A DNA stretch of 64,000 nt from Zoogloea sp021286885 (GCF_041915215.1 NZ_JAYSBV010000004.1), one strand, 5' to 3'. Counted from the stretch's first letter, positions 40,630 through 49,350 are shown. Notes: generated by a model from the sequence alone, not told the origin. Made by a program: numbers and translations.

Positions 40630-40693
40630 GTGCAACAATTACTCAGTGCAACTTATCTCGCAACCCGAGCCGCTTTTATCGCGGCGCGCTTCA
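40630..40693. repeat. Right-end transposase-binding sites
   Basis: Read inward from base 40693, the end starts TGAAGCGCGCCGCGATAAAA and then GCGAGATAAGTTG at bases 33-45. GATA falls at 14-17 and 37-40, almost the same places as in the left end (14-17, 36-39). A weaker third word, GAGTAATTG, lies near base 50. Probable transposase sites. Confidence 0.6.
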
Positions 40694-40699
40694 GACGCT
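40694..40699. repeat. Target-site duplication, right copy
   Basis: GACGCT directly follows the right prophage end (CTTCA at 40693) and equals 3329-3334. Confidence 0.93.
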
Positions 40700-41095
40700 G
40701 ATTCCGAAGGCTCCTTCGGTCACCCGCACCTGCCCCCCTTCCACCAAAGGTGCCAGCACCCGGCGGATGTCCTCGGCCATGGTGCGCACCTGGGTATTGC
40801 GCTGCTTGTGGGCCTCATCGTGCTGCAACAGGGGCGCTGGCGGCTTGACCACCGAGGGGCGGGACGGCTCGGGAGTCGTGGCGATGATCTTCTGCCCCGG
40901 CGACTGGATGCCGATCACGCTGCCAAAGGCCTGCATGACGGATTCGGACATGACCCGGTATTTGCCCTCGTTGATGGACGAGAGGGAATACATGACCACA
41001 AAGAAGGCAAACAGCAGGGTGATGAAATCGGCGTAGGAGACGAGCCATCGTTCGTGGTTTTCGTGCTCGTCTTCCTGCTTGCGGCGGCGTGCCAT
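40694..41095 (-). pseudogene. motD: motD, N-terminal half (cut by prophage)
   Basis: The frame begins MARRRKQEDEHENHERWLVS and contains the single stator helix with its proton-binding Asp (YADFITLLFAFFVVMYSLSS). It continues to RVTEGAFGISV, and the next three bases, from the phage end, are TGA (40693-40691). The truncated 134-residue product lacks the peptidoglycan-binding domain, now at 2882-3334. It starts 8 bases after motC. Such a fragment could still pair with MotC but not anchor. Confidence 0.93.
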
Positions 41096-41103
41096 GGCGA
41101 CCC

Positions 41104-41856
41104 TCAGCGGCCGTAGGCCTGGAGCCGGCTTTCGATGATGCGCGGGTTGTCGCCGTTGGCGATACCCAGCATCCCGTCCAGCATCATTTCGCGCATTCGC
41201 ACCTGACGTGCCACCAGTGCCAGGAGCTTTTTGGAAACCGGCAGAAACACCAGGTTGGCTGCCCCCACCCCGTAGATGGTGGCCACAAAGGCTACCGCAA
41301 TGCCGGCCCCCAACTTGGAAGGGTCGGAGAGGTTTTCCATCACATGAATCAGGCCCATCACCGCCCCCAGAATGCCGATGGTGGGGGCATAACCGCCAGC
41401 CGCCTCCCAGATCTTGGCGCCCAGCTTGAGCTCATGCTCCCGCTGATCGATCTCGACCTCCATGATTTCCCGCAGGCGCTCGGGCTCAATGCCATCCACC
41501 AGCAGCTGGAGCCCCTTCAGGATAAAGGGATCATTCTGGTTCATCAGCTGCGCTTCCAGCGCCAACAATCCTTCGCGCCGGGCCACATGGGCCCACTGGA
41601 CAATCTGGGCAATCAGGAGATCCGCATCAAAGGCCGGCGGCAGGAAAACCCAACGCCCCATGCGCATGCCCTCCCGAAACACGCTCAGGGAGCTTTGCAG
41701 CATCACGGCCCCCAGGGTGCCGCCTATCACGATCAAAAACGCGGTGGGCTGCAGCAGGGAACCCAGGTGCCCGCCTTCCAGCACCTGCCCCAACAGGATG
41801 GCCGCCAACGCCAGCCCGAGGCCCAGCAGACTGATCCTATCCACGGCTTGCTCCAT
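41104..41856 (-). CDS. motC: Flagellar stator protein MotC (MotA-like)
   Basis: The 250-residue MotA/TolQ/ExbB-family protein has four membrane segments: LLGLGLALAAILLGQVLEGG, FLIVIGGTLGAVMLQ, GYAPTIGILGAVMGLIHVM and GIAVAFVATIYGVGAANLVFLPV. The cytoplasmic loop carries the conserved basic/acidic rotor-contact residues. It forms the proton channel with MotD, whose gene directly follows and is broken. It lies in the fliA-motC-motD run. Confidence 0.92.
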   Translation of the reverse strand: MEQAVDRISLLGLGLALAAILLGQVLEGGHLGSLLQPTAFLIVIGGTLGAVMLQSSLSVFREGMRMGRWVFLPPAFDADLLIAQIVQWAHVARREGLLALEAQLMNQNDPFILKGLQLLVDGIEPERLREIMEVEIDQREHELKLGAKIWEAAGGYAPTIGILGAVMGLIHVMENLSDPSKLGAGIAVAFVATIYGVGAANLVFLPVSKKLLALVARQVRMREMMLDGMLGIANGDNPRIIESRLQAYGR

Positions 41857-41881
41857 TCATGAGTGATCCACTCCCCGCGTT

Positions 41882-42649
41882 TCAGGTGGTGGCCTGCTGC
41901 ACCCGGCGACGACCCCGCCCACTGGCTTTCACGGTCTGCACGGCGCCGGAGATGCGGGAGCGCAGCCGGGCAATGGCCTGGCTGTGGAGCTGGCACACCC
42001 GGGATTCGGACACACCCAGCACTTCGCCGATTTCGCGCAGGTTCATGTCCTGCTCGTAATACAGGCCCATCACGGTCTTTTCCCGGTCGGGGAGATCGTC
42101 GATGGCCTTGACCAGCACCTCGCGCATATTGCTATCGAGCAGCAGGTGGAGCGGATCATTCCCCTCCACCGTGATGTGGCGCTCCAAGTAATCGTCTTCG
42201 CCCTCGCCCGTGAAGTCTTCGAAATACACCAGCTGGTAACCCCGGGCCTCCTGGAGCATGTGCTGGTAATCCCCCAGGGGCATGCCCAGGGATTCGGCGA
42301 GTTCCTTCTCGGTGGGCGGACGGCCCTTTTGTTGCTCAAGCTAATGAACGGCGGCTTCGATGCGGCGCATGTCGCGACGCAGGCTGCGCGGCAGCCAGTC
42401 ATTTTCCCGCAGGCCATCCAGCATGGCGCCCCGGATGCGCTGCACCGCATAGGTCTCGAACTGGGCGCCAAGGCCTTCTTCATAGCGGTTGATCGCATCC
42501 AGCAAACCGAGCATGCCGTTCTGGATGATGTCTTCCACCTGCACGCTGGCCGGCAACTTGGCCATCAGGTGATAGGCGATACGCTTGACCAGGGCAGCGT
42601 ATTGGGCCACAAGCTGATCTTTGTCGAGGGTGCCGGAAGCTGTATACAT
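41882..42649 (-). pseudogene. fliA: fliA (sigma-28) with in-frame TAG
   Basis: The first 102 codons read MYTASGTLDKDQLVAQYAAL, LVKRIAYHLMAKLPASVQVEDIIQNGMLGLLDAINRYEE and LRRDMRRIEAAVH, followed by TAG at 42343-42341. The same frame then goes on LEQQKGRPPTEKELAESLGM, DDLPDREKTVMGLYYEQDMNL and VLGVSESRVCQLHSQAIARL (sigma region 4) to 41882. Read through, it is 255 residues, the normal FliA size. The stop replaces what is usually H-(Q/R/K)-L-E-Q, so one base change (e.g. CAG or AAG to TAG) explains it. Sigma-28 drives class-III flagellar and chemotaxis genes. Confidence 0.92.
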
Positions 42650-42690
42650 GGTGATCCGCTCTTTCTATCTGGTCTGTAGGGCGCCGGTGC

Positions 42691-43476
42691 TCAACCAGCC
42701 ACGCCGGCCTGGGTGGTCCAGGCACGCAAGCGGCGCAGAAAGGCATTGGCCTCATCCGCCGGGTGACGAGCCCCCAGGGGGGCGGTCATGGCATCCGCCA
42801 GGGGGTCACGCTCCACCTCGCCACGCCACACGAGGGGCAGGCCCACATGGCGGGTGGTGTAGTCCTCAAGGCTTGCAAACAAGGCCGTCGCATCGGCCCG
42901 ATCCCGGGCATGACTCACGGCAACTTCCAGGGAGCCCGCACCGGCCGAGGCCAGGCACTTGACCCACTGGCAGGCCGCCCGGGCACCGGCACCACTGGCT
43001 TCCACCACCAGCAGTCGGCGCGAAGCGGCGCGCACAAAGGGGCTCAGCCCATCGCTGGCACTGGCGCTGTTGATCAACAGCAGATCAGCCCGGCGCTGAA
43101 ATTCGGTAATCCCGGTTTCCAGCTGGCCATGCAGATCACTATCCAGCCAGCGCACCGCCCGGGCCGTGCCGGCCACCGGCACCACCGACAAACCTTCCGC
43201 CACGTCCTGGGCCGCATCGGCAGCGCTATGGCCCGACTGGAGCACGGCCAAAAGATCCGTGCCTTCGGGATACCCAAAGGCGGTCAGCAGGCCGCTGATG
43301 GAGCCGGACTGCTCATCCAGGGCCACCACTCGGCGGGCCCCATCGGTGAGGACATGCAGGGTTTCCATGGCGATCTGGCGCGGGTTGCGCCCGGCCACAA
43401 ACAGGGCCATCACCGGGCAGGGGGTCTGGCGGAACAGGCGGCGCAGGCCGGCGGCTTGGTCGGAGGCATGCAGCAT
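42691..43476 (-). CDS. FleN/FlhG-like protein without Walker A
   Basis: The 261-residue protein lies between flhF and fliA, the place of fleN (flhG). It opens HASDQAAGLRRLFRQ, the usual FleN start, and has MinD-like blocks (ARRVVALDEQSGSISGLLTAFG; GTDLLAVLQSG; ADLLLINSASASDGLSPFVRAASRRLLVVEAS). Where FleN has GKGGVGKT it has VAGRNPRQI, so ATP binding of the usual kind is unlikely. FleN sets flagellar number with FlhF. This may be a degenerate or regulatory form. Confidence 0.75.
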   Translation of the reverse strand: MLHASDQAAGLRRLFRQTPCPVMALFVAGRNPRQIAMETLHVLTDGARRVVALDEQSGSISGLLTAFGYPEGTDLLAVLQSGHSAADAAQDVAEGLSVVPVAGTARAVRWLDSDLHGQLETGITEFQRRADLLLINSASASDGLSPFVRAASRRLLVVEASGAGARAACQWVKCLASAGAGSLEVAVSHARDRADATALFASLEDYTTRHVGLPLVWRGEVERDPLADAMTAPLGARHPADEANAFLRRLRAWTTQAGVAG

Positions 43477-43477
43477 C

Positions 43478-45166
43478 TCAGAGGCCTCCCCGCAGATCGG
43501 CCACCGCGCCCTGGGCTGCGTTGGACATCAGGATGCCGGCCTCGGCCGGATCAAGCCGGAAGGGCGAGGCCTCGGGCAGCTCGCGCAGGGCTTGGCCCAG
43601 CAGGCGGGCCCGGTTGGGCAGTTGCAGGTCTTCGGGCACGCGCTGGCCGTTGGCCACGTAGAACACTTCGAGCTGGTTGCGAATGGCGGCATCCAGGGCC
43701 GGGGCCAGAGACATGGTTTCGTCGGTCTTGGTGAAGATCACCCCGGCCAGATCGGAACCACCGTAGGCCTTGATCACATCGTCCAGGGTGTCGCCCCGGG
43801 CGGTGGCATTGAGCAGCAACAGGCGGGAAACATCCCCAGCACCGGTCAGCATGCAGGCCTGCTCGGCCACGTTCTTGTCCCGCTGGCTCATGCCCATGTT
43901 GTCGATCAGCACCATGTGCTTGCTGCGCAGCCCGGCCAGGGTGTCACGCAGCTCCTTGGCATCGCGCACCACAAACACCGGCACGCCCAGAATGCGGCCA
44001 TAAATGCGCAGCTGCTCGTGGGCACCGATCCGGTAGGAGTCGGTGGTGATCAGGGCCAGCTTGTCGGCCCCGTGGCGTACCACGCAGCGGGCGGCCAGCT
44101 TGGCGGTGGTGGTGGTCTTGCCAACCCCAGTGGGGCCCACCAGGGCATACACACCGCCCCGATCCACAATGTCGGATTCCTTGCTCATGGCCCGGAAGCG
44201 CTGACTCAGGGCGTTGAACAGAAAGCGGCGGGCGGTTTCGGTGGATTCATTTTCCGGGAAGCATTCGGCCAGCTCCCGGGCCAGATTGGCCGAAAAGCCG
44301 GTTTCCAGCAGATCCCCAATCAGCCGGGCCCGCCCCGGGGCATTACGGCTCAGTTCGCCCCAGGCAAACCCAGCCAGCTGGTGTTCGATCATGGAGCGAA
44401 TGGCGCTCAGTTCGGTCGCCATTTGGGCATTGCTGGATTCCAGCGTGCGGATACGGGCCTCCTCCTCGATCCCGGCGGCCCGCACCCGACTCGCATCGCG
44501 CTCCCGAGCTTCACGCTCCCGGGCCTCCCGCTCACGCAGCTCCCGTTGTTGCTGCTCGCGCATTTGTTGTTCGCGCTGCTGCTCGCGTTGCTGCTGTTCT
44601 CGTTGTTGCAGCTCCCGTTGCTGTTGTTCGCGGATCTGCTTTTCCCGAATCTCCCGGGCATCCCGGGCCTGGACGGACTCAGGGCGCAGCGGAGAGCGGG
44701 CGGCTTCATCGGCCCCCTTCGCCCGGTTGGCTGCAGCATTGAACAGGTCGCGATTCAACTCCACCCGGGGCGGGTTAAACGGCTGCATTTCAGGCTTGGG
44801 GGCAGCGGCGGCCGGTGCCGGAGCTGCCGGGGCCACAGCCGGCTTGCGCGGGCTGGCGGCCTTGGCCAGGGTGTTGCGGAAATCTTCGGCGGGGCTGGGG
44901 CTCGGAGCCTCCAGGGCGGCCCGGGGCTGGGCTACAGCCGAAGCAGGCGCCGGAGCCGTCGGGGCTTGAGGTGCGGCAGGTGCCTGGCTGCGGGCGGCCC
45001 GCTGGGCCGACTGGAGACTCGCCACTTCCCCCGAGGGCAGCGCCAGAATCTCCACCCCTCCGTTCATGGCCCGGTTGGACAGCACCACGGCATCGGGGCC
45101 CAGGTCTTCCTTGAGAAGCTTGAGCGCCTCGCGGGCGGTTTTGGCAAAGTAGCGTTTGACGTTCAT
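43478..45166 (-). CDS. flhF: Flagellar SRP-like GTPase FlhF
   Basis: The 562-residue protein has an N-terminal B domain (MNVKRYFAKTAREALKLLKE), a long low-complexity insert, and a C-terminal NG GTPase with P-loop VGPTGVGKTTTTAKLAAR, DSYRIGAHEQLRIYGRILGVPV, VLIDNMGMSQRD and FTKTDE. It fixes polar flagellar placement with FleN. The insert, about residues 190-240, is made of repeated Arg/Glu/Gln words (REQQQRELQQREQQ). A single 2-base gap separates it from the FleN-like gene. Confidence 0.94.
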   Translation of the reverse strand: MNVKRYFAKTAREALKLLKEDLGPDAVVLSNRAMNGGVEILALPSGEVASLQSAQRAARSQAPAAPQAPTAPAPASAVAQPRAALEAPSPSPAEDFRNTLAKAASPRKPAVAPAAPAPAAAAPKPEMQPFNPPRVELNRDLFNAAANRAKGADEAARSPLRPESVQARDAREIREKQIREQQQRELQQREQQQREQQREQQMREQQQRELREREAREREARERDASRVRAAGIEEEARIRTLESSNAQMATELSAIRSMIEHQLAGFAWGELSRNAPGRARLIGDLLETGFSANLARELAECFPENESTETARRFLFNALSQRFRAMSKESDIVDRGGVYALVGPTGVGKTTTTAKLAARCVVRHGADKLALITTDSYRIGAHEQLRIYGRILGVPVFVVRDAKELRDTLAGLRSKHMVLIDNMGMSQRDKNVAEQACMLTGAGDVSRLLLLNATARGDTLDDVIKAYGGSDLAGVIFTKTDETMSLAPALDAAIRNQLEVFYVANGQRVPEDLQLPNRARLLGQALRELPEASPFRLDPAEAGILMSNAAQGAVADLRGGL

Positions 45167-45385
45167 GCTCTGGTCTCCAACGGGACAAGGGCCTGGGGAT
45201 CAACCCGAAGGGCTTTGGGATGGATGAATTATCCAAAGCCGGACGCCATACCAATGGCCGGGAAAAGACAGGTTTTGGGGTGTTATTCCAAAGCGAGGCA
45301 CCCCATGAAAACGCCGCCCGGCAGCCCTCCCAAAGCGGGAAGGCCGGCGGGCGGCGCAAGCACGGGCCTGAAAACTGGCCTGCAA

Positions 45386-47467
45386 TCAGGCGTGGGCAGA
45401 AATGATGGCGGCAACCCGGATCAGCCGGGTTTCGGGGACTTCGCTGTTGGCAATGACCTTCAAGGTGGGCACACTGCGCCGCAGAAAGCGGGAAAGCAGC
45501 CACCGCAGGGGCGCCGGCACCAGTAGTACGGCCGGCACACCGGCGTCCTCCAGGCGTTGGGACACATTCGCCGTTTCCCGCAGCAGGGTGTCGGCCAGCC
45601 CCGGTTCGATGGCCGCATCCTGCCCACCGCCCACCGCCTGCATCAGCACCCGCTCCAGGCCCGGGTCCAGGGCCATGACCTGAATTTCCCCGTTGCCCGG
45701 AAACAAGCCTTGCAAAATGGCCCGCCCCAGGGCCTGGCGCACCCGGGAACTGAGTTCCAGGGCGTCCTGAATGCGCGGTGCATGCTCGGCCAGTACCTCG
45801 ATGATGGTGCGCATGTCGCGGATGTTGACGCCCTCGTCCAGCAGGTTCTGGAGCACCCGCTGGACAGCCGCCAGAGGCAGCAGCTTGGGCACCAGATCTT
45901 CGACCAGCTTGGGGCTTTCCTTGGCCACATGATCCAGCAAGGCCTGGGTTTCGGTACGCCCCAGAAGTTCGGCCGCGTGGGTCAGGATCAGATGGTTGAG
46001 GTGGGTCGCCACCACCGTGCTCGCATCCACCACGGTGTAGCCAAAGGCGTGGGCCTGCTCCCGTTGGCCTGCATCGACCCACTGGGCCGGGAGTCCGAAA
46101 GCCGGATCGGTGGTTTCCCGCCCGGAGAGGGGGCCTGTCACCCGCCCGGGGTTGATGGCCATGAACTGCCCCGGATAGGCGGAGCCATTCCCCACCTCCA
46201 CCCCCTTGAGCATGATCCGGTAAGCATTGGGCTTGAGCTCCAGGTTGTCGCGGATATGCACCGGCGCCGCCAGAAAACCAATGTCTCGCGCAAACTTCTT
46301 GCGCAGGCCCCGGATGCGCTTGAGCAGCTCGCCCTCCTGCCCTTTATCCACCATGGGGATCAGGCGATAACCCACCTCCAGCCCGAGCACATCCACCGGG
46401 GCCACATCAGACCAGCTGGCCTCCTGGTTTTCAGGCGCAGGCGGTGGCGCGGCAGCGGGCGCATCATCAGCCGCCACCTGGGCCGGACGTTTCGCAATGC
46501 GCCAGGCCATGTAGGCAAGTCCGCCAGCCAGCAGCAGGAACACAAAGTTGGGCATCCCCGGGATCAGACCCAGGATGCCTAGAATGGCGGCGGTGAGCAC
46601 CATCACTTGCGGGTTGGAAAACACCTGCCCCGCCACCTGGGTGCTCATGTCCCCTTCGTCCCCCACTCGGGAGACCACCAAGCCCGCCGCCACCGAGATG
46701 ATGAGGGCCGGCAGCTGGGCCACCAGCCCGTCGCCAATGGTGAGCAGGGTGTAATTGTTGGCCGCCTGGGCCGCCTCCATGTTGTGCTGGAGCACCCCCA
46801 CAAACAGCCCGCCCACCACGTTGATGAGCAGGATCAGGATGCCGGCGACCGCATCGCCCCGCACAAACTTGGAGGCACCGTCCATGGCGCCGTAGAAGTC
46901 GGCCTCCTGGGCGGTTTCGGCCCGACGCCGCTTGGCTTCCTTTTCGTCGATCAGGCCCGCGTTGAGGTCGGCGTCAATGGCCATCTGCTTGCCGGGCATC
47001 GCATCCAGGGTGAAGCGGGCACCCACTTCGGCAATCCGCCCGGCGCCCTTGGTGATCACCACGAAGTTGATGACGGTGAGAATGATGAACACCACGATCC
47101 CCACCGCCGTATTGCCGCCCACCAGAAAGTGGCCGAAGGCCTCGATCACCTTACCCGCCGCATCCGGGCCGGTGTGGCCTTCGAGCAGCACCACCCGGGT
47201 GGAGGCCACGTTGAGGGACAGGCGCAGCAGCGTCGTCACCAGCAACACGGTGGGGAACACCGAGAAATCCAGGGGCTTGCGCGTATACATGGCCACCAGC
47301 ATCACCATCACCGAGACGGCGATGTTGAAGGTGAACATCAAGTCCAGCACAAAGGGCGGCAGGGGCAGCACCATCATCGAGAGAATCAGGATGATGAGTA
47401 CCGGCCCGCCCAACTGGCGGACATTGCTGCTGGCAAGCAGGGCCTTGAGATCGAATGCGGGCTTCAT
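45386..47467 (-). CDS. flhA: Flagellar export gate protein FlhA
   Basis: From ATG 47467 (AGGA 8 bases upstream) the product is 693 residues. The N-terminal half has about eight membrane segments (LIILILSMMVLPLPPFVLDLMF; VSVMVMLVAMY...) and the FHIPEP-like conserved loop with ITKGAGRIAEVGARFTLDAMPGKQMAIDADLNAGLI. The C-terminal cytoplasmic domain binds chaperone-substrate pairs. It is the main export gate of the flagellar type III system. Alternative starts are ATG 47476 and the frame start upstream. Confidence 0.96.
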   Translation of the reverse strand: MKPAFDLKALLASSNVRQLGGPVLIILILSMMVLPLPPFVLDLMFTFNIAVSVMVMLVAMYTRKPLDFSVFPTVLLVTTLLRLSLNVASTRVVLLEGHTGPDAAGKVIEAFGHFLVGGNTAVGIVVFIILTVINFVVITKGAGRIAEVGARFTLDAMPGKQMAIDADLNAGLIDEKEAKRRRAETAQEADFYGAMDGASKFVRGDAVAGILILLINVVGGLFVGVLQHNMEAAQAANNYTLLTIGDGLVAQLPALIISVAAGLVVSRVGDEGDMSTQVAGQVFSNPQVMVLTAAILGILGLIPGMPNFVFLLLAGGLAYMAWRIAKRPAQVAADDAPAAAPPPAPENQEASWSDVAPVDVLGLEVGYRLIPMVDKGQEGELLKRIRGLRKKFARDIGFLAAPVHIRDNLELKPNAYRIMLKGVEVGNGSAYPGQFMAINPGRVTGPLSGRETTDPAFGLPAQWVDAGQREQAHAFGYTVVDASTVVATHLNHLILTHAAELLGRTETQALLDHVAKESPKLVEDLVPKLLPLAAVQRVLQNLLDEGVNIRDMRTIIEVLAEHAPRIQDALELSSRVRQALGRAILQGLFPGNGEIQVMALDPGLERVLMQAVGGGQDAAIEPGLADTLLRETANVSQRLEDAGVPAVLLVPAPLRWLLSRFLRRSVPTLKVIANSEVPETRLIRVAAIISAHA

Positions 47468-47548
47468 GGGGCGCATCCTGCACCGGCACACGCCGGGGCA
47501 TAAGGTGGATTAGGCGGTGGGCACGGGGTCAATTCCATGGCAAGACGC

Positions 47549-48721
47549 TCAGGGCACGGGGCCATCCACATCCTCGTCCTCCGGCGGCGCGCCCGGATCC
47601 ATGCCTTCGGGCACCTCCAGCCGGTCGGGGGCTTCGGGGGGTAGCCCTCCGTGGCCAATCCAATGATTAAGCTGATAGACATAGGCCATGACTTCCGCCA
47701 CCACGGTATAGAGCGCTGCGGGGATCTGCTGATCCAGCTTGCAGCTGGCGTACAGGGCCCGGGCCAGGGGCGGCGCTTCGAGCACCGGCACCTGATGCTG
47801 GTGGGCCAGTTCGCGGATCTTGAAGGCCAGCTGATCGGCCCCCTTGGCCACCACCACGGGGGCACCGCCCTTATCCGGGTCGTAGAACAGGGCTACGGCA
47901 TAGTGGGTGGGGTTGGTCACCACCACGTTGGCAGTGGGCACCTGGGCCATCATCCGGCGCCGGGACATGGCGCGCTGGGCCTGGCGAATGCGGGCCTTGT
48001 TGTGGGGGTCGCCCTCCTGCTCCTTCATTTCCTGGCGCAGTTCTTCCTTGGACATGCGCAGCTTGCGCTGGTATTCCCAGAGCTGGTAGGGCACATCAAT
48101 CAAGGCAATCAGCAGCAGGCTCATCACGATCAGCAACAGGCTGAACAGCACCAGCCCGGCAAACTCCCCGCTGCTGCGCTGGAGGGGCTGCAACATCAGG
48201 GAAAACACATCTTCCCGTTCGCGCCACAGCACCCAAGCCCCTACCCCACCCACCAGGGCGGTTTTGAGGAGCGATTTGACCAGTTCGGCCAAGCCGTGGG
48301 TGGAGAACATGCGGGTGATGCCTTGCACCGGATCGAGCCGGTTGAAGTCAAACTTGAGAGCCTTCACCGAGAAAACCCAGCCGCCCATCAGAAAGGGGGA
48401 GACAAAGGCCGACAAAATGATCACCAGTAAAAACGGGGCCAGGGTGAGCAAGGCATCCAGCCCCAAATTTTCGAGCAGATGCCCCATGGCCTTTGGGTCC
48501 ACCGACTGGCGCTGATCCAGCTGCAGCCCCCCGCGCATGATGGAGAGGAGCCGGGCGAACATCCACCCACCCAATCCGTACAGGGCCCCAATGGCGGCGA
48601 GCAGACCGATGAAGGTGGCCAGCTCCCGGGAATGGGGAATCTGGCCTTCTTCACGGGCCTGCTCCAGCCTTCGCTGGGAGGCTGATTCGGTCTTGTCTTC
48701 GTCGCTGGTGTCGGACGACAT
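47549..48721 (-). CDS. flhB: Flagellar export switch protein FlhB
   Basis: The 390-residue protein begins SSDTSDEDKTESASQRRLEQAREEGQIPHSRE, has four membrane segments and the autocleavage site in NVVVTNPTHYAVALFYD (N|PTH). The C-terminal tail is longer than usual and acidic/Pro-rich (PEAPDRLEVPEGMDPGAPPEDEDVDGPVP). Cleavage switches export from rod/hook to filament proteins. It is the first gene of the flhB-flhA-flhF run, behind a terminator. Confidence 0.96.
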   Translation of the reverse strand: MSSDTSDEDKTESASQRRLEQAREEGQIPHSRELATFIGLLAAIGALYGLGGWMFARLLSIMRGGLQLDQRQSVDPKAMGHLLENLGLDALLTLAPFLLVIILSAFVSPFLMGGWVFSVKALKFDFNRLDPVQGITRMFSTHGLAELVKSLLKTALVGGVGAWVLWREREDVFSLMLQPLQRSSGEFAGLVLFSLLLIVMSLLLIALIDVPYQLWEYQRKLRMSKEELRQEMKEQEGDPHNKARIRQAQRAMSRRRMMAQVPTANVVVTNPTHYAVALFYDPDKGGAPVVVAKGADQLAFKIRELAHQHQVPVLEAPPLARALYASCKLDQQIPAALYTVVAEVMAYVYQLNHWIGHGGLPPEAPDRLEVPEGMDPGAPPEDEDVDGPVP

Positions 48722-48777
48722 GCCAGCCTCCCCCGGTGATGCGGATGAGGATCAGCTTAAGGGGACGACACCAAAGA

Positions 48778-48803
48778 AAAAGGGGCAATCAGATGCCCCT
48801 TTT
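48778..48803. terminator. Terminator between DUF3135-like gene and flhB
   Basis: AAAAGGGGCA (48778-48787), loop ATCAGA, TGCCCCTTTT (48794-48803). It works in both directions and separates the chemotaxis run from the flagellar export run, so flhB needs its own promoter within 48722-48777. Confidence 0.85.
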
Positions 48804-48847
48804 AACTGCTTTTCCGTGCACTGCTGGCGGGCACGCAAGCCGCGCCT

Positions 48848-49156
48848 TCAGGTCGCCGGCTGGATACGCTCCAGCAAGCCCCCCAGGCTCTGGGCTTCCT
48901 TGCCCAGCTCGCCCAGGCTGGAACCCAGCATGTGCAGATTGTCTTCCATCAAGCCAAACAGCCGCTGACAGGCCTGGACCGGCGAAGCCGCCATCAGACG
49001 GATGCCGTCGATCTGGAACTGCAGCTCGGTGAGCATCTTTTCGTGCTCAGGTACCGAGGATATGAAGTGGCGGATGGTTTCTTCCCGGGCCTTGAAATAG
49101 GCGGAGGGGTCGGTTTCGGCCAGTTGGCGCCAGTAGTCGAAGTCAAAATCTTCCAT
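48848..49156 (-). CDS. DUF3135-like small protein
   Basis: From ATG 49156 (GGGGAG upstream) this is a 102-residue helical protein: EDFDFDYWRQLAETDPSAYFKAREETIRHFI, LTELQFQIDGIRLMAASPVQACQRLFGLM. The FDFDxWxxLAxxDPxxF and LQFxIDxxRxxAxxPxxAC patterns match DUF3135. Function unknown. A sigma-28-like promoter lies at 49256-49282, so it may belong to the motility regulon. Confidence 0.75.
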   Translation of the reverse strand: MEDFDFDYWRQLAETDPSAYFKAREETIRHFISSVPEHEKMLTELQFQIDGIRLMAASPVQACQRLFGLMEDNLHMLGSSLGELGKEAQSLGGLLERIQPAT

Positions 49157-49255
49157 GATCATCTCCCCTGCCTTACCAATACCCGCTGTACGGAAATGTA
49201 AGCAGGCGGGGCAGTCAGGGTGATCCTAACCGAGCCCCGCCGGGAGATGAACGGA

Positions 49256-49282
49256 TTTACGTCACGCCCTTCAGAAACTTGA
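49256..49282 (-). promoter_or_regulatory. Sigma-28-like promoter
   Basis: On the minus strand TCAAGTTT (49282-49275), an 11-base spacer, GACGTAAA (49263-49256), against consensus TAAAGTTT-N11-GCCGATAA (7/8 and 5/8). It reads towards the DUF3135-like gene. The flanking region has no gene. Confidence 0.5.
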
Positions 49283-49350
49283 GGGCAAAATCAATAAACA
49301 TTGTTAAAACACAAGCAAAACAGAGGCTTACAACCTATTAGGCAGCAACA

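Larger units (their letters stand above)
3335..40693. mobile_element. Complete Mu-like (BcepMu-type) transposable prophage in motD
   Basis: The element is 37,359 bp, starts TGAGAG and ends CTTCA, so it has the TG...CA termini of Mu-type transposons. It is flanked by 6-bp direct repeats inside an otherwise reconstructable motD gene. It carries a DDE transposase with its partner ATPase, Mor-type activator, GemA, repressor and Ner-like genes, lysis genes, Mu-type head genes (gp27-gp39 types) and a P2/Mu contractile tail and baseplate. No module is visibly broken. Leftward early operon and transposase type resemble BcepMu more than Mu itself. It may be inducible. Confidence 0.95.

Noticed and set aside
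44520..44650. CRISPR- or satellite-like array
   Set aside because: The repetitive DNA is inside flhF and codes for an Arg/Glu/Gln tract; repeats are short, irregular and lack spacers.
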